Assembly (NCBI GenBank): GCA_023435325.1
Contig: JAEYRT010000039.1
Coordinates: 1 to 23,160 of the forward strand
DNA: 23,160 bases
Direction: 5' to 3'
DNA from: Pseudomonadota bacterium
GTDB lineage: Bacteria; Pseudomonadota; Gammaproteobacteria; Burkholderiales; Burkholderiaceae_C
Positions 16,638-23,160 of this stretch are shown one piece after another. The position numbers and the translations under genes were made by a program. Below the pieces are notes generated by a model. The model was not told the origin of the DNA. It saw only the letters and a list, made by a program, of their open reading frames with translations, and did no database searches. Each line of letters starts with the position of its first letter. Position 1 is the stretch's first letter.

Positions 16638-17390
16638 TTAGGCAGCGGAATCTTCCACTTCGACGAATTCGTCGGCGCCTTCACCGGCAGCAGCCTTGGC
16701 CACGTCGTTCAGACGTGCTTCACGGCCTTCCAGGATAGCGTCAGCGATAGCGCGAGCGTACAGGGCAACAGCCTTGGCCGAGTCATCGTTACCGGGGATC
16801 ACATAGTCGATGCCATCGGGGTTGTGGTTGGAGTCCACCACACCGATCAGAGGGATACCCAGCTTCTTGGCTTCGGAAATGGCGATCTTGTGGAAGCCCA
16901 CGTCGATCACGAAGATAGCATCGGGCAGGGTGTTCATGTCTTGAATACCGCCGATGTCCTTCTCCAGCTTTTCCAGTTCGCGAGCAAACATCAGCTGCTC
17001 CTTCTTGGACATGGATTCCAGGCCAGCTTCTTGCTGAGCCTTCATGTCCTTCAGACGCTTGATGGAGGTCTTCACGGTCTTGAAGTTGGTCAGCATGCCG
17101 CCCAACCAACGCTGGTCCACGTAAGGCACGCCAGCGCGCTGAGCTTGCTCAGCCACCAGTTCACGTGCTTGACGCTTGGTACCCACCATCAGGATCGTGC
17201 CACCGTTGGAAGCCAGCTGCTTGGCGAACTTCTGGGCGTCCTGCAGCATGGGCAGGGACTTTTCCAGGTTGATGATGTGAATCTTGTTGCGATGACCGAA
17301 GATGAACGGAGCCATCTTGGGGTTCCAGAAACGGGTTTGGTGACCGAAGTGGACACCAGCTTCCAGCATTTCGCGCATGGTAACGGACAT
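16638..17390 (-). CDS. rpsB: 30S ribosomal protein S2
   Basis: S2 is a primary component of the small ribosomal subunit, bound between head and body near 16S helices 26 and 35-40 and needed for S1 attachment. The 250-residue product begins MSVTMREMLEAGVHFGHQTR. It carries the family signatures FWNPKMAPFIFGHRNKIHII, TILMVGTKRQA, YVDQRWLGGMLTNFKTV and PDAIFVIDVGFHKIAISEAK, and an acidic tail (ADEFVEVEDSAA). The ATG at 17390-17388 has GGAGAAAAAC directly upstream; an in-frame ATG at 17441 is in the leader hairpin and is rejected. As the first gene of the minus-strand cluster it has its own promoter and a structured leader. Confidence 0.98.
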   Translation of the reverse strand: MSVTMREMLEAGVHFGHQTRFWNPKMAPFIFGHRNKIHIINLEKSLPMLQDAQKFAKQLASNGGTILMVGTKRQARELVAEQAQRAGVPYVDQRWLGGMLTNFKTVKTSIKRLKDMKAQQEAGLESMSKKEQLMFARELEKLEKDIGGIQDMNTLPDAIFVIDVGFHKIAISEAKKLGIPLIGVVDSNHNPDGIDYVIPGNDDSAKAVALYARAIADAILEGREARLNDVAKAAAGEGADEFVEVEDSAA

Positions 17391-17527
17391 GTTTTTCTCC
17401 AAAAGGTTGGGTCTTAAATTCAGCTCGATTTTGCAGCCCAAAGAACGTGCAACACCTTGAGGGAGCTGATTTGAATTTCACTTTGCAACAGCGACCCAGC
17501 CAAAATCCGGGCCGCAAACTGCAAAGC
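17391..17527 (-). promoter_or_regulatory. Structured rpsB leader, candidate S2 autoregulatory site
   Basis: The predicted 137-nt 5' UTR folds into two domains. Domain I pairs CTTTGC with GCAAAG (17481-17486 with 17521-17526) and starts almost at the predicted mRNA 5' end. Domain II pairs CAGCTC with GAGCTG (17463-17468 with 17421-17426), extended by AATTT/AAATT (17474-17478 with 17416-17420). A nested stem TTGCA/TGCAA (17448-17452 with 17431-17435) lies inside it. In E. coli and other gammaproteobacteria S2 represses its own operon through such a leader; that it does so here is inferred. Confidence 0.5.
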
Positions 17528-17533
17528 CGAAAG

Positions 17534-17542
17534 AGTTTAGCA
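17534..17542 (-). promoter_or_regulatory. Extended -10 promoter of rpsB
   Basis: The minus strand reads TGCTAAACT at 17542-17534, an extended -10 (TGn plus TAAACT). No good -35 hexamer is present at 17-bp spacing, which fits an extended -10 promoter. The predicted start is near 17527. This site would drive rpsB and, by read-through, the downstream cluster. The remaining 155 nt up to 17697 contain no convincing plus-strand promoter for the divergent gene. Confidence 0.6.
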
Positions 17543-17697
17543 CAATCTCCCATCACCTCCGGCGCTCCCACTCAAGTCATGGCTTTGCGAGTTGCAGCGT
17601 CCAAACAGGCAACAGTTGATATTTCTTTGCGAATGCAGCCTCCGCCCCCTGCGTTTGCACGTCAGAATCACGGATTCCAGATTTGCGCCCAACCGCT

Positions 17698-18951
17698 ATG
17701 AATATCGCCATCGTGGGAGCCGGCCTCAACGGTATCACCACGGCCTTGGAACTGGCCCGAGACGGGCACCAAGTTACCGTCTACGAACAGAACAACACGG
17801 CTGCAGAAGAAGCCAGCTTTGCTCCCGGCGGCTGGTTGCAGCCGTCTGCTGCCCTGAGTCTGGCCGCTCCCGGCGCAGGTATGCCATTGTCGCAACTGCA
17901 AAAACAGGCCGGACTGCTGCAAGCTTCGGCCATGATCGGCTCTCCCGCATGGCGCTGGATGCGCCAGTGGAAAAAGCATGAAAAAGCCGCATCCCAGGAA
18001 GCGCAGCCCCACTTCGCCACGGCCTTGCACACCCTGAGCGCCTACAGCCAAAGCCTGCGCTGGAGGGAGGCAGAGGTGCCATGCGAGCTGGCCGAATGCA
18101 CACAGGGCGCCTTGCTCATGCTGCGCACTCCGCAAGAAGCTGCCTTCTGGACGGAGCGCCTACCTTTTCTGCAATCACAGGGGCTGTCTTGCCAGATGCT
18201 GGATGCCCCCCAAGTCCAGGCCATCGAACCCGGCATTGGCAATGAAATAGCCTGGCTTCAGGCCTTGCACTTTCCACAGGGCGAATCCATTAATCCGCGT
18301 CTGTGGAGCCAGTATTTGCGCCAGCATGCCCAGGATCTGGGCGTGCTTTTCCAAACGGGACTGCGCATTGAGGCCCTCAGCACCCACCCTCTGGGAGTGA
18401 CAGCAGGGCAGCGGCTGCACCTACATGAAGCCATCGTACTGTGTACCGGAGCCAGCACCGACTTACTGGCACACGTGCAAGTCAAGCTGCCCTGCATCAG
18501 CGCCTGGGGCTATAGCATCACCAGCCCGGTGCGCGACCCATTGCTGGCTCCGCGTGCCAGCATCATGGACTGGGCCCAGCAGACCACCATTGGCCGCCTG
18601 GGTCAACGCATACGCATCACCTCCGGCCTCGAACTGGGCAGCCATGCCAGCGCCCCACACCACACCGCGACTTTGCAGCGCATGTATCGTCTGCTCAATG
18701 ACTGGTTTCCAGGTGGCGCCCAACTCTCCTCTCCCCAGGTCCAAACCTGGCGCGGCAGTCGTGCGATCCTGCCTGACGGTCTGCCTGCCGTGGGTGCAAG
18801 CGGCAAGTCAGGCATCTGGCTCAATCTCACCCATGGCAGCCACGGAGCTGCGCTGGCCAGTGGCTGCGCGCGGGCTTTGGCAGACATGCTGGCTGGTCAT
18901 GCTCCCGCACTCGACATGCAAGCCTTCGACCCATTGCGCTTCCACCCATAA
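17698..18951 (+). CDS. DadA-like FAD-dependent amino-acid dehydrogenase/oxidoreductase
   Basis: This is a DAO-superfamily flavoenzyme. Closest recognisable relatives are small-subunit D-amino-acid dehydrogenases (DadA), which oxidise D-amino acids to 2-oxo acids and pass electrons to the respiratory chain. The 417-residue product has the N-terminal Rossmann FAD motif GAGLNG (7-12) and VTVYEQ. A DadA-type stretch, AAEEASFAPGGWLQPSAALS, follows, then a C-terminal FAD-contacting region with WRGSRAILPDGLPAVGAS and THGSHGAALASG. The ATG at 17698 is preferred over a TTG at 17683 because it places the Rossmann strand at the start; neither has a clear Shine-Dalgarno. No racemase gene is adjacent, so the substrate is unknown. 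Related amine or proline oxidoreductases cannot be excluded. Confidence 0.8.
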   Translation: MNIAIVGAGLNGITTALELARDGHQVTVYEQNNTAAEEASFAPGGWLQPSAALSLAAPGAGMPLSQLQKQAGLLQASAMIGSPAWRWMRQWKKHEKAASQEAQPHFATALHTLSAYSQSLRWREAEVPCELAECTQGALLMLRTPQEAAFWTERLPFLQSQGLSCQMLDAPQVQAIEPGIGNEIAWLQALHFPQGESINPRLWSQYLRQHAQDLGVLFQTGLRIEALSTHPLGVTAGQRLHLHEAIVLCTGASTDLLAHVQVKLPCISAWGYSITSPVRDPLLAPRASIMDWAQQTTIGRLGQRIRITSGLELGSHASAPHHTATLQRMYRLLNDWFPGGAQLSSPQVQTWRGSRAILPDGLPAVGASGKSGIWLNLTHGSHGAALASGCARALADMLAGHAPALDMQAFDPLRFHP

Positions 18952-18968
18952 AAAGCCCATCAGACACC

Positions 18969-20483
18969 ATGCTGCATCGCATTCCCTGGCACACAAGCAC
19001 CAGCTATCCCTTATGGGGCGGCAGTGCCAGCCGCGCCATAGAAACGGCAGCACTGGCCATTCCCCGCCAACCCAGCCTCATGGAACGCGCCGGGCAATCG
19101 ATTGCACGCCTGGCGCAGGCAATTGCCCCTTTTGCGCGCCAGGCTTGGGTGCTCTGCGGCCCCGGCAACAATGGCGGCGACGGATTGGTCGCCGCACGCC
19201 ATCTGGCTGATTCCGGCTGGCAAGTCGGGGTGCACTGGCTAGGTTCTGCGGATCACTGCAGCTCAGATACACACGCCGCCTGGCAAGCCGCCTGCGCAAG
19301 CTCGGTGCAATGGCTGAGGCCCGAGCAAATTCCCACACTGACGCCGGAAGACATCGTGATTGATGCACTTTTGGGCCTGGGGCAACAAGGGCGACAAAGC
19401 CCGCACACCCGCCCTTCGCCCTTGCTGCATCTACTCCAGCAAAGCCGCGCCTGCCCAGCCCATGTACTGGCTGTTGACCTACCCACCGGGCTGGATGCCG
19501 ACCACGGCAGTTGGCTCGAAGGTTTTGCCCCACCCACCCATTGCACTCCCAACAGTCGCCACACACTGAGCTTGCTGACACTCAAACCCGGCATGTTCAC
19601 AGCCCATGGCCGCGATGCATGCGGAAACATCTGGTGGAATGACTTGGGATGCACCGAACAGCTGGCCGCACAACCGCCATGCGCATGGTTGAATGCCCGC
19701 TCGCCTGCACACCAGCGGGCGCACAACAGCCACAAAGGCAGTTTTGGTGACGTGCTGGTGATAGGCGGAGCCCCGGGTATGACCGGGGCAGCCCTCCTGG
19801 CAGCCAGCGCAGCCTTGCACCATGGGGCAGGACGCAGCTTGCTGCACCTGCTGGATCGCACAGCACCCGGTCTGCATGCAGCACTGCCTGACCTCATGTT
19901 CGCCAGCGTTGAAACGGCACAGCAGCTACTTCGCAAGACCAGTGTCGTAGCCGGCTGCGGAGGCGGCACCGCCATGGCGCAATGGCTGCCCGCTGTGCTG
20001 GCACAAGCACCCCGCGCCGTGCTGGACGCCGATGCATTGAACGCGCTGGCAGAAAATCCCGACCTGCAATCCGCCCTTAAAAGCAGGGCAGAACACGGCC
20101 AACACACCATCTTGACACCCCATCCGCTGGAAGCAGCCCGACTCCTGCAAACCAGTACCGCACAGATTCAGTCTGCCCGGCGCAGTGCTGCCCAGACGCT
20201 GGCACAGCAATTGAACTGCACCATCGTCCTCAAAGGCTCGGGCTCCATCATTGCCAGCCCTGGCCAGACCCCGCACATCAACCCCACTGGCAATGCCCGC
20301 CTAGCTATTGGTGGCACAGGCGATGTACTGGCAGGCTTGATCGGCGCACACTGGCGCCACGGTGCCCCACCCCATCAGATCGCCTGTCAGGCCGTGTGGG
20401 AGCACGGCGCCTTGGCTGACCAATGGCCTACGACCCAGCCACTGACTGCCTCCGCATTGGCAACCGCTCTTTTACAGCCATAA
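18969..20483 (+). CDS. nnr: Bifunctional NAD(P)H-hydrate epimerase / ADP-dependent (S)-NAD(P)H-hydrate dehydratase
   Basis: This enzyme repairs hydrated, inactive NAD(P)H. The N-terminal YjeF_N domain (about 1-235) interconverts the R and S hydrates; it has GPGNNGGDG at 64-72 and IDALLGLG at 131-138. The C-terminal ribokinase-like domain (about 250-504) dehydrates the S form using ADP. It shows HKGSFGDVLVIGG (255-267), LTPHPLEAARLL (382-393), VLKGSGSII (420-428) and NPTGNARLAIGGTGDVLAG (438-456), which holds the nucleotide-binding glycines. The 504-residue length matches E. coli Nnr (515). It starts 17 nt after the DadA-like gene without a clear Shine-Dalgarno, suggesting co-transcription. 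The stop codon runs into the terminator. Confidence 0.95.
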   Translation: MLHRIPWHTSTSYPLWGGSASRAIETAALAIPRQPSLMERAGQSIARLAQAIAPFARQAWVLCGPGNNGGDGLVAARHLADSGWQVGVHWLGSADHCSSDTHAAWQAACASSVQWLRPEQIPTLTPEDIVIDALLGLGQQGRQSPHTRPSPLLHLLQQSRACPAHVLAVDLPTGLDADHGSWLEGFAPPTHCTPNSRHTLSLLTLKPGMFTAHGRDACGNIWWNDLGCTEQLAAQPPCAWLNARSPAHQRAHNSHKGSFGDVLVIGGAPGMTGAALLAASAALHHGAGRSLLHLLDRTAPGLHAALPDLMFASVETAQQLLRKTSVVAGCGGGTAMAQWLPAVLAQAPRAVLDADALNALAENPDLQSALKSRAEHGQHTILTPHPLEAARLLQTSTAQIQSARRSAAQTLAQQLNCTIVLKGSGSIIASPGQTPHINPTGNARLAIGGTGDVLAGLIGAHWRHGAPPHQIACQAVWEHGALADQWPTTQPLTASALATALLQP

Positions 20484-20513
20484 AAAAAGAGCTGGCAACG
20501 CTTGCCAGCTCTT
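20482..20513. terminator. Intrinsic terminator between converging nnr and rnr
   Basis: A perfect 12-bp stem, AAGAGCTGGCAA with TTGCCAGCTCTT (20487-20498 with 20502-20513), has a CGC loop. On the minus strand it ends in seven T's and is a classical terminator for rnr. On the plus strand the tail after the stem is GATTTC, so it should be weaker for nnr. Its A/T tract overlaps the nnr stop codon. Confidence 0.9.
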
Positions 20514-20547
20514 GATTTCAGCAATAAAACTATCTGAAACCCAAGCA

Positions 20548-20566
20548 TTGCAAGCGTTGGCAGCTC
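20548..20566. repeat. Degenerate copy of one terminator arm
   Basis: This 19-nt stretch matches 17 of 19 bases of the reverse complement of the neighbouring terminator (loop plus one arm, TGGCAAGCGTTGCCAGCTC). In rnr mRNA it comes first and could pair with the 3' arm of the terminator, competing with the terminator stem. It is followed at 20567-20590 by an AT-rich tract of TTTAA repeats, including the palindrome AATTTAAATT at 20578-20587. No gene is seen in 20484-20600. Confidence 0.6.
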
Positions 20567-20600
20567 ACATTTAATTTAATTTAAATTTACCTGCTATGGC

Positions 20601-22940
20601 TTATCGACGCTTCTTGGAGGATTTTCCTGCTGCGGTTGCACCAGACTTGGCATCGTCACGCTTCTTGCCCCGCACCGCACCAAAGGTCGCAGTTGCCGGG
20701 TCGGACCATGCCGACGCTTTACTCGCATGCGCCTTGCCTGCCTTGGGTGCACCACGCTTCTTGTCCTGCGAACGTGCACGCGCAGCAGGTTCTGCATACG
20801 CAGAAGATTCCGCAACCCGGCGTTCCCGTCGTGCTTCACTGCCACGCTGGCGCCCCTGTCCGCCACGCGAAGAAGCCGTCGCCATCTCATCCTGAACGAT
20901 ACGGAAATCGATCTTGCGGCCGTCCAGATCCACACGGCTGACCTGCACCTGCAAACGCGTGCCAATCGTGTAGCGCACGCCGGAGCGCTCACCGCGCAAC
21001 TCCTGGCGCTGCTCGTCAAAGCGGAAGTAATCACCGCCCAGCTCGGTGATATGCACCAGGCCTTCGACATACATGGCATCCAGTGTCACGAAGATGCCGA
21101 AGCTGGTCACCGCCGTGACCGTACCCGCAAACTCCTCCCCCAGGTAGTCGCGCATGTATTTGCACTTGAGCCAGGCCTCCACATCCCGGCTGGCCTCATC
21201 GGCGCGGCGCTCATTGGCGCTGCAGTGCAAGCCCGCCGCCTCCCAGCCTTGCAACTCGGCCTGCGCCAGCTTGCTGCGCGGCTTCATCTGCGGTTCGGTC
21301 ACACGACTGGCCAGACGCTTGGCCAGCTTTTCCTGGGCTTCGCCAGGTGTGGGCAGCTTGGGCAGCTTGTACTTGGCATCTTGCAGGATGGACTTGATGA
21401 CACGGTGCACAAGCAGATCGGGGTAACGGCGTATCGGACTGGTGAAATGCGTGTAGGCATCAAATGCCAAGCCAAAGTGCCCATCGTTGTCGGGCGTATA
21501 CATGGCCTGCATCATGGTGCGCAGCAGCATGGTGTGAATTTGCTGCGAGTCAGGGCGCTCCTTGGTCGCATCCGCAATCGCTTGGAATTCCGCCGGACGA
21601 GGAGAGTCGCTGACCGACATATTCACGCCAATGGCCTTGAGGTAGCCACGCAGCAAGTCGATCTTTTCCGCCGAAGGCTTGTCGTGCACGCGGAACAAGG
21701 CCGTACGGCCGTTTTGCTCAATAAAGTCCGCCGCACAGACGTTGGCCGCCAGCATGCACTCCTCGATCAGGCGGTGGGCATCATTGCGCGTGCGCGGCAC
21801 GATTTTTTCAATGCGGCCGTTGTCATCGCAAATGATCTGCGTCTCCACTGTGTCGAAGTCCACGGCTCCGCGCTGCTTACGCGCCTCCAGCAATGCCCTG
21901 AATACGCCGTGCAGATTCAGCAGGTCGGGCACACGCTCTTTGCGTTGCGCAGCTTCAGGCCCGCGCGTGTTGGACAGGATGGCCGCCACTTCCGTATAGG
22001 TAAAGCGCGCATGGCTGTGCATCACGCCAGGGTAGAACTGGTAGGCATGCACCTCGCCCTTGGCCGTGACCAGCATGTCACAGACCATGCACAAGCGATC
22101 CACATCGGGGTTCAGCGAACACAGGCCGTTCGACAGTTTTTCCGGCAGCATGGGAATCACGCGGCGCGGAAAATACACGCTGGTCGCGCGGTCATACGCA
22201 TCCACATCGATCGCATTGCCGTTTTGCACATAGTGACTCACATCGGCAATCGCCACCAGCAGGCGCCAACCTTTGCTGCGCCCCACTTTGGCTGGTTCGC
22301 AGTACACGGCATCGTCAAAGTCACGCGCATCTTCACCGTCGATGGTGCACAGTGGTACATCGCGCAGATCAATACGGCCCTTGCGATCCTTGGCCATCAC
22401 CTTCTCGGGCAGTGCCTTGGCCGCTGCCAGGCATGACTGCGAAAACACATGTGGCACGCCGTATTTGCGCACCGCAATTTCAATTTCCATGCCGGGGTCA
22501 TCCATCTCGCCCAGCACTTCCACGATCCGCCCCACCGGCTGCCCGAACAGCGCCGGCGCCTCGGTCAACTCCACCACCACCACTTGACCAGCCTTGGCCT
22601 CTCCCGTCGCACCTTGCGGCACCAACACGTCCTGGCCATAACGCTTGTCTTCCGGCGCCACCAGCCAGACCCCGCTTTCTTGCAGCAGGCGACCAATCAA
22701 AGTCTTGGTCGGGCGGTCAATGATTTCAACAATATGTCCCTCGGGACGGCCACGCCGATCCTGGCGCACGATGGTGACCCGCACATGGTCTTTGTGCAGT
22801 ACAGCGCGCATTTCATTGGCCGGAATGTAGATATCGGAATCACCGTCGTCACGAATGACAAAACCGTGTCCGTCTCGATGCCCTTGCACAATTCCTTCAA
22901 TCTCTTGGAGCGAAGTGCGTGAGTTGGTGCGAGGGTCCAT
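20601..22940 (-). CDS. rnr: Ribonuclease R
   Basis: RNase R is a processive 3'-to-5' exoribonuclease that degrades structured RNA, including rRNA and mRNA decay intermediates and non-stop mRNA. The 779-residue product has cold-shock/OB domains (about 13-170, beginning GIVQGHRDGHGFVIRDDGD), the RNB catalytic domain with TIDGEDARDFDDAV carrying the four active-site aspartates, HFTSPIRRYPDLLVHR, and a C-terminal S1 domain (GTVTAVTSFGIFVTLDAMYV). The last 85 or so residues are basic, Ala/Gly/Ser-rich and probably disordered. Compared with E. coli (813) the N-terminal winged-helix domain seems missing. The ATG at 22940 is chosen because the upstream extension runs through tRNA-Leu; it has no Shine-Dalgarno. 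Confidence 0.95.
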   Translation of the reverse strand: MDPRTNSRTSLQEIEGIVQGHRDGHGFVIRDDGDSDIYIPANEMRAVLHKDHVRVTIVRQDRRGRPEGHIVEIIDRPTKTLIGRLLQESGVWLVAPEDKRYGQDVLVPQGATGEAKAGQVVVVELTEAPALFGQPVGRIVEVLGEMDDPGMEIEIAVRKYGVPHVFSQSCLAAAKALPEKVMAKDRKGRIDLRDVPLCTIDGEDARDFDDAVYCEPAKVGRSKGWRLLVAIADVSHYVQNGNAIDVDAYDRATSVYFPRRVIPMLPEKLSNGLCSLNPDVDRLCMVCDMLVTAKGEVHAYQFYPGVMHSHARFTYTEVAAILSNTRGPEAAQRKERVPDLLNLHGVFRALLEARKQRGAVDFDTVETQIICDDNGRIEKIVPRTRNDAHRLIEECMLAANVCAADFIEQNGRTALFRVHDKPSAEKIDLLRGYLKAIGVNMSVSDSPRPAEFQAIADATKERPDSQQIHTMLLRTMMQAMYTPDNDGHFGLAFDAYTHFTSPIRRYPDLLVHRVIKSILQDAKYKLPKLPTPGEAQEKLAKRLASRVTEPQMKPRSKLAQAELQGWEAAGLHCSANERRADEASRDVEAWLKCKYMRDYLGEEFAGTVTAVTSFGIFVTLDAMYVEGLVHITELGGDYFRFDEQRQELRGERSGVRYTIGTRLQVQVSRVDLDGRKIDFRIVQDEMATASSRGGQGRQRGSEARRERRVAESSAYAEPAARARSQDKKRGAPKAGKAHASKASAWSDPATATFGAVRGKKRDDAKSGATAAGKSSKKRR

Positions 22941-22944
22941 TTTT

Positions 22945-22958
22945 TTGCTATACAATCT
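22945..22958 (+). promoter_or_regulatory. Candidate tRNA-Leu promoter -10, overlapping the rnr 5' region
   Basis: The plus strand reads TGCTATACAAT at 22946-22956, an extended -10 that would start transcription some 10 nt ahead of the tRNA. The best -35 candidate, TTGGTG at 22924-22929, lies inside the rnr start region at a poor spacing. On the minus strand the same bases read ATTGTATAGC only 6-7 nt before the rnr ATG, so the two divergent genes may share this short AT-rich segment. Confidence 0.4.
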
Positions 22959-22974
22959 AAATCTTTCCTGAAAA

Positions 22975-23059
<85 letters not shown>

Positions 23060-23096
23060 AGATTTGCGATATTTGTTTGTTCGGCAGATATCAACC

Positions 23097-23147
23097 AAAA
23101 GCAAATTGTTGAGTGCTACCTCACTTAATAAAAACAATTTGTCTTTT
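23097..23147 (+). repeat. Inverted repeat between two tRNA-Leu genes
   Basis: CAAATTGTT and AACAATTTG (23102-23110 with 23133-23141) are perfectly complementary with a 22-nt spacer. Flanking AAAAG (23097-23101) and CTTTT (23143-23147) extend the pairing apart from one bulged T at 23142. The right arm ends exactly where the next tRNA begins. It could be a weak terminator (T-rich 3' side) or an RNA-processing structure of a tandem tRNA transcript. Confidence 0.55.
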
Positions 23148-23160
23148 GCCCAGGTGGCGG
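23148..23160 (+). tRNA. Second tRNA-Leu, 5' 13 nt only (cut by window end)
   Basis: The last 13 bases, GCCCAGGTGGCGG, are identical to the first 13 of the upstream tRNA-Leu(CAG), including the whole 5' acceptor strand. This suggests a tandem copy, though a partial repeat such as an attachment-site fragment cannot be excluded with so little sequence. Confidence 0.6.

Noticed and set aside
19253..20110. 285-residue minus-strand frame inside nnr
   Set aside because: It is Ala/Ser/Cys/Trp-rich, overlaps catalytic domains of Nnr, and has no ribosome site or homology that I recognise.
20727..22436. 569-residue open frame on the plus strand opposite rnr
   Set aside because: It lies wholly antisense to RNase R, is rich in His/Arg/Gln/Leu from reverse-complement codons, and shows no recognisable domain.

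Overview
The window looks like chromosomal core sequence from a betaproteobacterium of the order Burkholderiales, most likely family Comamonadaceae and possibly Comamonas or a close relative. This rests on the gene order and on remembered resemblance of the protein sequences (for example CarA, LpxD and RNase R); no database search was done. Coding density is very high. No insertion sequence, prophage, CRISPR array or toxin/defence cassette was found.

Bases 1-2281 (minus strand): carA and the 5' part of carB, the two subunits of carbamoyl-phosphate synthase. They have their own TATAAT promoter and a folded leader of about 130 nt.

Bases 2282-17390 (minus strand): a long cluster read from right to left as rpsB, tsf, pyrH, frr, uppS, cdsA, dxr, rseP, bamA, skp (ompH), lpxD, fabZ, lpxA, lpxB, rnhB and a TrmH/SpoU-family RNA methyltransferase. 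It begins with translation genes (S2, EF-Ts, ribosome recycling factor) and UMP kinase. It continues with isoprenoid and undecaprenyl carriers (Dxr, UppS) and CDP-diacylglycerol (CdsA). It then covers envelope assembly and stress proteolysis (RseP, BamA, Skp) and the early lipid A pathway (LpxD, FabZ, LpxA, LpxB). Most genes are separated by 0-40 nt, and several stop and start codons overlap as TAATG, TGATG or ATGA, which suggests translational coupling. The larger gaps carry hairpins: a terminator/attenuator between rpsB and tsf, and an 8-bp stem between pyrH and frr. An extended -10 promoter and a two-hairpin leader precede rpsB.

Bases 17698-20483 (plus strand): two genes diverging from rpsB, a DadA-like FAD-dependent amino-acid dehydrogenase and a bifunctional NAD(P)HX repair enzyme (epimerase plus dehydratase).

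Bases 20484-23160: a strong terminator shared by the converging nnr and rnr genes, with a degenerate partial copy beside it; rnr (RNase R, minus strand); a divergent tRNA-Leu(CAG); and the first 13 nt of what appears to be a second tRNA-Leu cut by the window end.

I found no previously undescribed multi-gene system. The signals most worth checking are RNA-level: a 16-bp near-palindrome inside the lpxD coding sequence, the structured rpsB and carA leaders, the duplicated terminator arm downstream of rnr, and the inverted repeat touching the second tRNA-Leu.
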